A DNA stretch of 7,000 nucleotides from Actinomycetes bacterium (GCA_023389455.1 JAEWEJ010000425.1:1-7000); one strand, 5' to 3'. Positions 1 through 5,902 are shown, numbered from the stretch's first letter. Notes: generated from the letters alone by a model not told the origin. Program-made: numbers and translations.

Positions 1-451
1 GGCCGGCGGGTGCCGCGACGGCCGGGTCGTCGGCTGCCGCGACGGTCGGGTCGCCCGGTGCCCCGGCCGCACGGCGCGTCGTGCGCCCCGCGAGGAACGC
101 CCCCACGGCCGCCGCCGTCACGCCCACCACCACGCTCGTCAGCGCGTACGCGATCCCGGTTCCGGTGCGGCCGCCGGCGACCAGCTGCTCGACCTCGAGC
201 GCGAACGTGCTGTAGGTGGTGAAGCCCCCGAGGACGCCCGTGCCCAGGCCGAGGCGCACGGCCCGGCGGCGCCCGACGTCGGGGCCGCGACGCAGCACCG
301 CGAGCAGGGCGCCGAGCACGAACGAGCCCGCGACGTTGACCCAGAAGGTCGTCCACGGCCACCCGCCTGGCGCGGCGGGGAAGGCCGCGACGAGCAGCGC
401 GCGGGCGAGCACGCCGACCGTCCCTCCGGCGGCGACCGCCACGACGTCCAC
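1..451 (-). CDS. crcB: CrcB/Fluc fluoride ion channel, 3'-truncated by the window
   Basis: This is a small membrane protein that exports fluoride as a dual-topology dimer. Translating the minus strand from GTG at 451 gives at least 150 residues with no stop before the window edge. Family hallmarks are visible: a Gly-rich N-terminus with R17, the VNVAGS pore-helix motif with N39, and GGFTTYSTF at residues 75-83, whose F77 and F83 match the Phe-box region and the central Na+ site. Four hydrophobic segments lie near residues 3-23, 35-53, 66-90 and 98-121. The GTG at 451 is preferred because GGAGG lies 8 nt upstream (464-460). In-frame GTGs at 457 and 460 are alternatives. The C-terminus runs about 27 residues past the last helix as an Ala/Pro/Asp-rich tail made of two 8-residue repeats, which is unusual for a family of roughly 120-130 residues. 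The family call is secure. The true C-terminus is not visible. Confidence 0.92.
   Translation of the reverse strand, partial: MDVVAVAAGGTVGVLARALLVAAFPAAPGGWPWTTFWVNVAGSFVLGALLAVLRRGPDVGRRRAVRLGLGTGVLGGFTTYSTFALEVEQLVAGGRTGTGIAYALTSVVVGVTAAAVGAFLAGRTTRRAAGAPGDPTVAAADDPAVAAPAG
5..52 (-). repeat. Two 24-bp tandem units in the crcB tail
   Basis: Two adjacent in-frame 24-bp units (52-29 and 28-5 on the minus strand) are identical at 21 of 24 positions. They encode DPTVAAAD and DPAVAAPA. They form the hydrophilic C-terminal tail of the CrcB protein, and further units could lie beyond the window edge. Because the period is a multiple of three, a gain or loss of a unit would keep the reading frame. 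Confidence 0.7.
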
Positions 452-459
452 CGCCACCA

Positions 460-464
460 CCTCC
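460..464 (-). promoter_or_regulatory. Shine-Dalgarno of crcB
   Basis: GGAGG is read on the minus strand, 8 nt before the GTG at 451. It decides the start among three clustered GTG codons. It is the only clear Shine-Dalgarno sequence in the window. The other genes lack one. Confidence 0.6.
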
Positions 465-496
465 CCGCCCACCGCGGGCGCGGCAGGTCCGGTGCC

Positions 497-502
497 AGGG
501 TA
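497..502 (-). promoter_or_regulatory. Possible -10 box for crcB
   Basis: TACCCT on the minus strand fits the actinobacterial TANNNT -10 pattern. It would give a leader of roughly 40 nt containing the Shine-Dalgarno at 464-460. No recognisable -35 element is found 16-18 bp upstream, so this is tentative. The implied leader is too short for the fluoride riboswitch often found upstream of crcB, and I see no match to that motif. Confidence 0.3.
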
Positions 503-510
503 CGGCGGGG

Positions 511-524
511 CCCGGCGCGCCGGG
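511..524. repeat. 14-bp perfect palindrome in the crcB/SDR divergent region
   Basis: CCCGGCGCGCCGGG reads the same on both strands and lies between the divergent crcB and SDR genes, just upstream of the possible crcB -10. It could be an operator for a dimeric regulator. In DNA this GC-rich such palindromes also arise by chance, so a regulatory role is speculative. Confidence 0.3.
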
Positions 525-576
525 GCAGCGCCGGACGGGCCCGCGAAATGACGTGGTACCCCCCGGACGCGCCGCC

Positions 577-589
577 TACCGTCACGGCC
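577..589 (+). promoter_or_regulatory. -10-like box for a leaderless SDR transcript
   Basis: TACCGT (577-582) matches TANNNT and ends 7 nt before the ATG at 590. Transcription would therefore start at or next to the start codon. There is no Shine-Dalgarno upstream of that ATG and no convincing -35 element. Confidence 0.5.
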
Positions 590-1396
590 ATGAGTGAAGA
601 CCTGCACGGACGCACCGCTGTGATCACCGGCGTCAGCCGCCGCCGCGGCATCGGGTTCGCCGTCGCGTCCCGGCTGGCCCGCGCCGGCGCCGACCTGTTC
701 GTCCAGCACTGGGCGCCGCACGACGCCACGCAGCCGTGGGGTGCCGACGACGTCGACGCCGTGCTCGCCGCGCTGGAGGACGAGCTGCACCCCGGCGCCC
801 GGCTCGCCGCCACCAGCCTCGACCTGGCCGCTCCCACCGCGGGCGAGGAGCTGGTCACGCGCGCCAACGACGCCCTGGGGCACCTGGACGTGCTGGTCTG
901 CAACCACGCCCGCAGCGGGGGCGACGGCCCGCTCGCCGAGCAGACCGCCGAGATGCTCGACGCGCACTGGGCGGTCAACACCCGCTCGACGATCCTGGCG
1001 ACGCGCGCCTTCGCGGCCCAGCACGACGGGCGCCCCGGCGGACGTGTGGTGTGGATGACGTCCGGGCAGCTGCTCGGGCCCATGGCGCACGAGATCGCGT
1101 ACGCCGCGTCGAAGGCGGCACTGGCCGGGCTGACCGCGTCGGTGGCGGACGACCTGGTCGCGCGCGGCATCCTGCTCAACACCGTGAACCCCGGCCCCGT
1201 CAACACCGGGTACCTCGACCTGGAGACCGCGGACCGCCCGCCCGAGGTGCTCGACGCCGTGCTCGCGCACTTCCCCGGAGGGCGCTTCGGTGAGCCGGAC
1301 GACCCCGCGCGGCTCATCGCGTGGCTGGTGTCCGACGCGGGCCGGTGGGTCGTCGGCCAGGTGCTGTCGACCGAGGGTGGCTTCCGCCGCTGGTGA
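590..1396 (+). CDS. SDR-family NAD(P)-dependent oxidoreductase
   Basis: This is a cytoplasmic Rossmann-fold enzyme of the classical short-chain dehydrogenase/reductase family, 268 residues, the normal size. The cofactor loop is T13-G14-VSRRR-G20-I-G22, an expanded form of TGxxxGxG whose arginines favour NADP(H). The usual NNAG is replaced by N105-H-A-R. The catalytic residues are N130, S158, Y171 and K175 (YAASK). PGPVNTG (201-207) and the C-terminal V-x-G-x-x-L-S-x-E-G-G segment are typical of the FabG-like branch. ATG at 590 is chosen over the in-frame ATG at 548 because it starts directly before the first beta strand and has a -10-like box 7 nt upstream. It is divergent from crcB and followed by a hairpin, so probably monocistronic. 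FabG-like enzymes act on many carbonyl substrates, so the substrate cannot be told from sequence. Confidence 0.9.
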   Translation: MSEDLHGRTAVITGVSRRRGIGFAVASRLARAGADLFVQHWAPHDATQPWGADDVDAVLAALEDELHPGARLAATSLDLAAPTAGEELVTRANDALGHLDVLVCNHARSGGDGPLAEQTAEMLDAHWAVNTRSTILATRAFAAQHDGRPGGRVVWMTSGQLLGPMAHEIAYAASKAALAGLTASVADDLVARGILLNTVNPGPVNTGYLDLETADRPPEVLDAVLAHFPGGRFGEPDDPARLIAWLVSDAGRWVVGQVLSTEGGFRRW

Positions 1397-1400
1397 CGAC

Positions 1401-1435
1401 GCCCGCCGGGTGATCCTGCCGCTCTCCCGGGGGGC
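1401..1435 (+). terminator. Hairpin after the SDR gene
   Basis: The inverted repeat 1401-1410 pairs with 1426-1435 at nine of ten positions (one G-G mismatch), with a 15-nt loop. It begins 4 nt after the SDR stop codon. There is no T-run after the stem, so it would be the U-less type often proposed for actinobacteria. It lies before the promoter of the next gene, which fits a terminator. Confidence 0.45.
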
Positions 1436-1450
1436 AAAGGGTGCCAAACC

Positions 1451-1479
1451 TGGACAGGGACGCCCCGCGGGCCGAGTGT
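1451..1479 (+). promoter_or_regulatory. Promoter of the GGDEF-EAL gene
   Basis: TGGACA (1451-1456, close to the TTGACA consensus) is separated by exactly 17 bp from GAGTGT (1474-1479), which ends 6 nt before the ATG at 1486. This is the best -35/-10 pair in the window, although the -10 has G instead of T at its first position. It implies a leaderless transcript and argues against the upstream in-frame GTG at 1441, which would lie 5' of the -35. Confidence 0.5.
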
Positions 1480-1485
1480 GGGCGG

Positions 1486-3246
1486 ATGGCCCCGACGCGC
1501 ACCGGCACGCCCGACGTCGTCGTGCGCACCACGGCCACCCTGTTCCTCGTCGGCGGCGGCGCGGCCGCGCTCCTGGCCGTCGAGGTGGTGCGGACCGGCG
1601 ACCCGCGCGGCGGGCTGCTGCTGGCGGTCGCGGTCGCCGCGGCGCTGTCCGGAGCCGGCCTGCTCGTGGTGCGCCCGCACCTGCACCGGCGGACGCTCGG
1701 CGCCACGCTGCTCGTCGGCGCGGTGGCGCTGGGCGCGGGCACCGCGCTGGCCCCGACGCAGACGCTCGCGCTGGCCTCGGGGTCGCTCGCGATGCTCCTC
1801 GGGGTCGAGGCGGCACTGTTCCTGCGACGCCGCGACGCGTGGGGCGTCGTGGGGTTCGCGTCCGCGTGGCAGGTGCTGCCGCTGCTGCTCGTGCACGACG
1901 TGCCGGTGCTCGTCTGCGCGTCCTACGTCGCGCTGTGGTGCGGGGTCGCCGGCGTCGTCGACGTGCTGGCACGGCACGCGTCGGCCGCCGGGGTCGACGC
2001 ACTGACCGGCCTGCCCGACCGGCGCGCCTGGGACGCCGCCCTGGAGCAGGCGATCGACCGGCACGAGAGACGGGGTCAGCGGCTGTCGCTGGTGCTGCTC
2101 GACCTCGACCACTTCAAGCGGGTCAACGACGAGCACGGCCACGCGGTCGGCGACGAGCTCCTGCGCGCGACCGCCGACGCGTGGCGCGGGCTCGACGTGC
2201 CCGGCATCGTGCTGGGCCGCCGGGGCGGGGACGAGTTCGCGGTCCTGCTGCCCGGCCGCACGGGCGAGGAGGCGGTCGCCGTCGCGGACCGGCTGTGCGA
2301 GGCCGCCGCGACCGGCGCGTCGAGCGGGGTCGCGGAGCACGTCGAGGGCGAGACGGCCGCCGAGGTGCTGCGCCGCACCGACGCCGCGCTCTACGCGGCC
2401 AAGGCCGCCGGCCGCGGGCGCACCGTGCTCTCGGAGCGCCAGCCCCACCGCCTGGTCGACGACCTGGCCGCGGCCATGGCCGCGGGCGAGGTGCGCGTCG
2501 AGCTGCAGCCGGTGGTCGACCTGGAGTCCGGCGCCGTGATCGGGGTGGAGTCGCTCGCGCGGTGGGACCACCCGCGGCTGGGCCCGGTGCCGCCCGCGGA
2601 CTTCGTCACCGCGGCCGAGGACGGCGGCCTCATCGACGACCTGGGGTCGACGGTGCTCGCGCTCGCGTGCGCCGACGGGCGGGTGCTCGAGGCCGCGTGG
2701 GGGCGGCGGGTGCTGATGGGCGTCAACGTGTCCGGGCGCGAGCTCGTCGGGCAGGGGTACGCGCAGCGGGTCCTGCAGGCGCTGGACCACGCGGGCTGGC
2801 CGACGACCCACGTCGTGCTGGAGGTGACCGAAAGCGTCGTCGAGGCGTCCGGGCCGGCCGCGCTGCGCGCGCTGACCACGCTGCGGGAGCACGGGGTGCT
2901 CGTGGCGATCGACGACTTCGGCACCGGGTACTCCTCGCTCAGCCGCCTCGACGAGCTCCCGGCGGACCTGCTCAAGCTCGACCGGTCGTTCCTCACGACG
3001 CTGACCACGTCGTCGCGGCGCCGCGTGCTGGTGCGCGAGCTGCTGCGTCTGTGCGACGAGCTCGACATCGTCGTCGTCGCGGAGGGTGTCGAGACCGCCG
3101 AGCAGGCCCGTCTGCTGCAGGAGCTCGGCTGCCGCGCGGCGCAGGGCTTCCGCTACGCGCGCCCGCAGCCCGTCGCGGAGCTCGCCCGGGTGCCGTGGGG
3201 GCGGCTCGACCCGCCGGCGGGCAGCGCGCCCAGGGCCCGGGTCTGA
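1486..3246 (+). CDS. Membrane-anchored GGDEF-EAL cyclic-di-GMP turnover protein
   Basis: This is a 586-residue protein predicted to synthesise and/or hydrolyse c-di-GMP at the cytoplasmic membrane. About five to six hydrophobic segments span residues 12-161, with no recognised sensory domain. The GGDEF domain (171-316) opens with DALTGLPDR and has D206/D208, N214-D215, G218-H219 and intact G247-G-D-E-F251. The product-inhibition RxxD I-site is absent: the aligned residues before R245 are V and I. The EAL domain (320-570) has its signature as E355-S-L. The other catalytic residues are kept: N414, E446, D476-D477 in DDFGTGYSSL, K497, E533 in AEGVE and Q553. Both activities are therefore plausible, and GTP or another ligand may set the balance. 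The start at 1486 is favoured by the promoter spacing. GTG at 1441 is in frame and would add 15 residues. The gene is flanked by hairpins, so it is probably transcribed alone. Confidence 0.95.
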   Translation: MAPTRTGTPDVVVRTTATLFLVGGGAAALLAVEVVRTGDPRGGLLLAVAVAAALSGAGLLVVRPHLHRRTLGATLLVGAVALGAGTALAPTQTLALASGSLAMLLGVEAALFLRRRDAWGVVGFASAWQVLPLLLVHDVPVLVCASYVALWCGVAGVVDVLARHASAAGVDALTGLPDRRAWDAALEQAIDRHERRGQRLSLVLLDLDHFKRVNDEHGHAVGDELLRATADAWRGLDVPGIVLGRRGGDEFAVLLPGRTGEEAVAVADRLCEAAATGASSGVAEHVEGETAAEVLRRTDAALYAAKAAGRGRTVLSERQPHRLVDDLAAAMAAGEVRVELQPVVDLESGAVIGVESLARWDHPRLGPVPPADFVTAAEDGGLIDDLGSTVLALACADGRVLEAAWGRRVLMGVNVSGRELVGQGYAQRVLQALDHAGWPTTHVVLEVTESVVEASGPAALRALTTLREHGVLVAIDDFGTGYSSLSRLDELPADLLKLDRSFLTTLTTSSRRRVLVRELLRLCDELDIVVVAEGVETAEQARLLQELGCRAAQGFRYARPQPVAELARVPWGRLDPPAGSAPRARV

Positions 3247-3281
3247 CGCGCCCCGCCGGGGTGGCGAGACCACCCGGGCCC
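3233..3281. terminator. Bidirectional hairpin between convergent genes
   Basis: GGGCCCGG (3233-3240) and GTCT (3241-3244) pair with AGAC (3267-3270) and CCGGGCCC (3274-3281) across a 3-nt bulge. Inside, CGCC (3249-3252) pairs with GGCG (3263-3266), extending the stem. The structure includes the stop codon of the GGDEF-EAL gene (3244-3246) and lies 37 bp beyond the stop of the opposing gene. It could therefore end transcripts from both sides. There is no T-run on either strand. Confidence 0.5.
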
Positions 3282-3318
3282 GCCCGACGACGCTCCCTCC
3301 TCCCCCTGCACCGCGAGG

Positions 3319-3951
3319 TCAGAACGCGGTGATCGGCAGCGCCCGCTCGCGGCGGGTGAGGGCGGCGACCACCCGCGCCTGGCCGTGGCGGGCGACCGCG
3401 AGCCGCACCAGCAGGTCACGGACGGGGTCGAAGACCTCCGCGGGGAAGGGCGGGGTGTCGACGTCGACGCTGACCGCCAGGTCGTCGGCGTGCACGACGA
3501 CCTCGAGCAGGCGCGTCAGCAGGAAGTCCTCGCGCCGCATGGCCCACCCCGCCCAGGGGACGGGCACGACGTCGGGCGCGGTGCCGTCGGTCAGCACCCG
3601 GCGCACCACCTCGCGCTGTCCGACGACGAGGTCGTGCAGCGCCTGCGGCCCCGCGGCGGCGGCGTCCTCGTCGGCCGAGCGGTCGTTGACCGGGTCCTCC
3701 GGCGCGGCCGTCGGCCAGGCGGACCGGGCGTAGTGCTCGTCGGCGTCGGCCAGCACGGGCAGGTCGCCCGGGTCCAGCGCGAGGACCTGCGCGGCGCGCA
3801 CCACCTGGTTGCCCAGGTGGACCGCGAGCGCCCCGACGCTCATCCGCAGCAGGGCACTGGGCTCGGACCAGCGGGCGGCGACCTCCGGACGGTCGACCAG
3901 CGCGAGGGCCGTGTCCGCAGCCGTGAGGAACGCGTCGTCTCGGGGCGTCAT
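3319..3951 (-). CDS. Maleylpyruvate isomerase-like mycothiol-dependent protein (TIGR03083 type)
   Basis: This 210-residue protein has the DinB-like four-helix fold used by actinobacterial mycothiol-dependent maleylpyruvate isomerase and its many uncharacterised relatives. The metal-site pattern is present: H45 in AVHLGNQ, and E150-xxx-H154 in EVVVHADDLA. This corresponds to the His, Glu, His ligands of the characterised Corynebacterium enzyme. The segment 80-105 is an acidic, Ala-rich loop. Family members use mycothiol as thiol cofactor, but nothing nearby encodes aromatic ring cleavage, so a role in gentisate breakdown is not supported and thiol-linked detoxification is a looser guess. It is convergent with the GGDEF-EAL gene and divergent from the exporter gene, 79 bp apart. 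The ATG at 3951 has GACACT 7 nt upstream and no Shine-Dalgarno, which suggests a leaderless start. The family assignment is good. The substrate is unknown. Confidence 0.85.
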   Translation of the reverse strand: MTPRDDAFLTAADTALALVDRPEVAARWSEPSALLRMSVGALAVHLGNQVVRAAQVLALDPGDLPVLADADEHYARSAWPTAAPEDPVNDRSADEDAAAAGPQALHDLVVGQREVVRRVLTDGTAPDVVPVPWAGWAMRREDFLLTRLLEVVVHADDLAVSVDVDTPPFPAEVFDPVRDLLVRLAVARHGQARVVAALTRRERALPITAF

Positions 3952-3958
3952 GCCCAGG

Positions 3959-3964
3959 AGTGTC
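3959..3964 (-). promoter_or_regulatory. -10-like box for the maleylpyruvate isomerase-like gene
   Basis: GACACT on the minus strand keeps the A2 and T6 positions of TANNNT and ends 7 nt before the ATG at 3951. About 17 bp further upstream is TTCCGA, a 3-of-6 match to the -35 consensus. It is weak by itself and is supported mainly by the same spacing recurring at other genes here. Confidence 0.35.
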
Positions 3965-4018
3965 GCAGGGTGACCGACGCCTCGGAAGGCCTGGCGGTGG
4001 TCGACGAGGGCCGCGGAC

Positions 4019-4030
4019 TACCGTGGCCCG
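4019..4030 (+). promoter_or_regulatory. -10-like box for the leaderless exporter gene
   Basis: TACCGT (4019-4024), the same hexamer as at the SDR gene, ends 6 nt before the GTG at 4031. The nearest purine-rich stretch (4006-4010) is too far upstream to act as a Shine-Dalgarno. It shares the 79-bp divergent region with the promoter of the opposite gene, so the two could be co-regulated. Confidence 0.5.
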
Positions 4031-5290
4031 GTGCCGACGCGCGTGCTGGAGACCGTGCTGCCCGCGCGCCTCGGACGTCCCTTCCGCTGGCTGCTCGGGT
4101 CGTCGTGGTCGTCGAACCTCGGCGACGGTCTGGTGCTCGCCGCCGGCCCGCTGCTGGTCGCGTCCCGGACGGACGAGGCGATCCTGGTCGCCCTGGCCGC
4201 CCTGCTGGGGTGGCTGCCGCCGCTGCTGTTCGGGCTGTGGGCGGGCGTGCTCACTGACCGCGTCGACCGCCGCCGCCTGGTCATGGCGATGGACGCCGTC
4301 CGGGTGCTCGTGCTGGCCGTGCTCGCCGCGTGCGTCGCGGTCGACGCCGCACCGATCTGGCTGGTGCTGGCCACGCTGTTCCTGCTCGGCACCGCCGAGA
4401 CCTTCGCCGACAACGTCTCCGGCACGCTGGTGCCGATGGTCGTGCACCGCGACGACCTCGCGGTGGCCAACGCCCGCGCCCAGGCCGGGTACATCGGGCT
4501 GAACCAGCTGGCCGGGCCGCCGGTCGGGGCGGCCCTGTTCGCGGCCGGCCAGTGGTCGCCGTTCGCCGGCGCGGGCGTGCTGATGGCGGCCGGGGTCGTG
4601 CTGGTCTCCCGCGTCGTGCTGCCGCCGCACGGCCGCGCGGCGCACGAGCGGGCGACGGTGCGCGCCGACATCGCGGAGGGCCTGCGCTGGACGTGGCGGC
4701 ACCCCGCGGTCCGCACGCTGGTCCTGACGGTCCTCATCTTCAACGTGACGTTCGGTGCCGCGTGGTCGGTGCTGGTGCTCTACGCGCAGCAGCGCCTCGG
4801 GCTCGGCGACGTGGGGTTCGGCCTCGTCACGACCGCGCAGGCGGTCGGCGGGCTGGTGGGCGTCGCGTGCTACGGGTGGCTGACGAGGCACGTCAGCCTC
4901 ACGAACCTGATGCGCCTGGGCCTGGTGATCGAGACGCTCACGCACCTGGCGCTCGCCCTGACGACGAGCCCGTGGGTCGCCATGCCGGTGTTCCTGGTGT
5001 TCGGCGCGCACGCGTTCGTGTGGGGCACCACGTCCATCACGATCCGCCAGCGCGCGGTGCCGCACGCGCTGCAGGGCCGTGTGAACAGCGTCAACCTCAT
5101 CGGGGTGTTCGGTGGTCTGGTGATCGGGGCGGGCGCCGGCGGCGTGCTCGCGCAGCACTGGGGCGTGACCGCGCCGTTCTGGTTCGCGGCCGTCGGGTCG
5201 GCGGTCTTCGTCGTCCTGATCTGGGGTCAGCTGCGGCACGTCGCGCACACCGACGAGCAGACGACCCCCGAGAACTCGGTGGACGCCTGA
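4031..5290 (+). CDS. MFS exporter, MFS_3/EntS-like (DHA3 family)
   Basis: This 419-residue integral membrane protein is predicted to export a small molecule by proton antiport. About twelve hydrophobic helices are visible from residue 17 to 398, split by a charged central loop near 199-224 (PPHGRAAHERATVR then EGLRWTWRHP, the latter typical of MFS_3). Motif A is present after helix 2 as G72-VLT-D76-R-VD-R80-R. The C-terminal half has the characteristic RQRAVPHALQGRVNSV segment (339-354), shared with EntS-like exporters and macrolide-efflux (Mef-type) proteins. The tail is short and hydrophilic. GTG at 4031 is the start: it precedes the first helix at normal distance and has a -10 box 6 nt upstream. 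It leads a run of four co-directional genes with gaps of 25, 29 and 18 nt. No siderophore biosynthesis gene is visible, so siderophore export is not inferred. The substrate is unknown. Confidence 0.9.
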   Translation: MPTRVLETVLPARLGRPFRWLLGSSWSSNLGDGLVLAAGPLLVASRTDEAILVALAALLGWLPPLLFGLWAGVLTDRVDRRRLVMAMDAVRVLVLAVLAACVAVDAAPIWLVLATLFLLGTAETFADNVSGTLVPMVVHRDDLAVANARAQAGYIGLNQLAGPPVGAALFAAGQWSPFAGAGVLMAAGVVLVSRVVLPPHGRAAHERATVRADIAEGLRWTWRHPAVRTLVLTVLIFNVTFGAAWSVLVLYAQQRLGLGDVGFGLVTTAQAVGGLVGVACYGWLTRHVSLTNLMRLGLVIETLTHLALALTTSPWVAMPVFLVFGAHAFVWGTTSITIRQRAVPHALQGRVNSVNLIGVFGGLVIGAGAGGVLAQHWGVTAPFWFAAVGSAVFVVLIWGQLRHVAHTDEQTTPENSVDA

Positions 5291-5302
5291 GGGTGCCTCT
5301 GC

Positions 5303-5308
5303 GAGAGT
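5303..5308 (+). promoter_or_regulatory. Weak -10-like box before the DUF664 gene
   Basis: GAGAGT keeps A2 and T6 of TANNNT and ends 7 nt before the ATG at 5316. It overlaps a tiny CTCT-GCG-AGAG stem (5297-5307). The same GAGAG could act as a poor Shine-Dalgarno if the gene is read from the exporter transcript, so its role is ambiguous. Confidence 0.3.
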
Positions 5309-5315
5309 CACGCTC

Positions 5316-5873
5316 ATGCCGTCGGACCCCCTCGCCCCCGCCCGCCTGACGCCCGAGCGCACGGACCCGCCGCTCGCGGGGGACGAGGCGCAGACCCTGC
5401 TGGCCTTCCTCGACTACCACCGCCGCACCCTGCTGCTCAAGGTCGACGGCCTCGACGCCGACGCGCTGCGCCGCACCCTGCCGCCCTCGACGCTGACGCT
5501 CGGCGGGCTGCTGAAGCACCTGGCGATGGTCGAGGACAACTGGCTCTCGCACGTCTGGCTCGACGAGCAGGTCGAGCCGTGGGCGTCGGCACCCTGGGAC
5601 GTCGACCACGACTGGGAGCTCACGAGCGCCGCGCAGGACTCCCCGGAGGAGCTGCGGGCGCTGTGGGACGCCGCGGTGGCGCGCTCGCAGCGCACGGTCG
5701 AGACGGCCCTGGCGGCCGGCGGGCTGGAGCAGACGGGCCGCAGGCTGCGACGCGACACCGGCGAGGGCGTGTCGCTGCGCTGGATCCTCGTCCACCTGAT
5801 CGAGGAGTACTCCCGCCACAACGGCCACGCCGACCTGCTGCGCGAGTCGATCGACGGCGTCACCGGCGAGTGA
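5316..5873 (+). CDS. DinB-superfamily protein, DUF664 (mycothiol transferase-like)
   Basis: This is a 185-residue cytoplasmic four-helix-bundle protein. It is recognised from LLKHLAMVEDNW (66-76) and the C-terminal block RWILVHLIEEYSRHNGHAD (155-173) ending in LLRESIDG, which is characteristic of DUF664. DinB-type proteins bind a divalent metal through three residues. Here H68 is one, and the others probably come from E164, H168 or H171. Many actinobacterial members are annotated as mycothiol S-transferases, which conjugate mycothiol to electrophiles, but this is a family-level inference. The first 20 residues are Pro-rich and lie before the first helix. It starts 25 nt after the exporter gene and ends 29 nt before the next gene, so co-transcription is likely even if it also has its own promoter. 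The pairing with an exporter and a second DinB-fold enzyme fits detoxification. The substrate is unknown. Confidence 0.85.
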   Translation: MPSDPLAPARLTPERTDPPLAGDEAQTLLAFLDYHRRTLLLKVDGLDADALRRTLPPSTLTLGGLLKHLAMVEDNWLSHVWLDEQVEPWASAPWDVDHDWELTSAAQDSPEELRALWDAAVARSQRTVETALAAGGLEQTGRRLRRDTGEGVSLRWILVHLIEEYSRHNGHADLLRESIDGVTGE

Positions 5874-5890
5874 GTGTCGGTGGTGCGCGG

Positions 5891-5896
5891 CAGCAT
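5891..5896 (+). promoter_or_regulatory. Weak -10-like box before the YdeI-family gene
   Basis: CAGCAT keeps A2 and T6 of TANNNT and ends 6 nt before the GTG at 5903. There is no clear Shine-Dalgarno in the 29-nt gap. It is weak alone and is listed because the spacing repeats that at neighbouring genes. Confidence 0.25.
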
Positions 5897-5902
5897 GGTG
5901 CC

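Noticed and set aside
452..502. Fluoride riboswitch upstream of crcB
   Set aside because: I looked for the conserved riboswitch segments in the leader and found none. The likely leader of about 40 nt is also too short.
548..589. Upstream ATG extending the SDR protein by 14 residues
   Set aside because: The extension is Pro-rich and has no place in the Rossmann fold, and the -10-like box at 577-582 lies inside it.
139..3273. A 1044-codon open frame on the minus strand
   Set aside because: It runs antisense through the SDR and GGDEF-EAL genes and out of frame with crcB. Its product is a low-complexity Arg/Ala/Pro string with no recognisable motif, as expected for a shadow frame in very GC-rich DNA.
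1290..3332. A 680-codon open frame on the plus strand
   Set aside because: It overlaps the GGDEF-EAL gene almost completely in another frame and encodes low-complexity Arg/Ala sequence. The GGDEF-EAL frame contains all known motifs.
3319..3951. Dedicated maleylpyruvate isomerase of gentisate degradation
   Set aside because: The family match is clear, but no dioxygenase or hydrolase of that pathway is present nearby, so the specific name was not used.
3416..5362. A 648-codon open frame on the minus strand
   Set aside because: It is antisense to the exporter gene and overlaps the isomerase-like gene in another frame. It is Arg/Gly/His-rich and has no family signature.
5579..5902. N-terminal extension of the YdeI-family protein into the DUF664 gene
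   Set aside because: The frame stays open upstream, but the extra 108 residues are Arg/Gly-rich, lie inside a recognised gene in another frame and precede the start of family homology.
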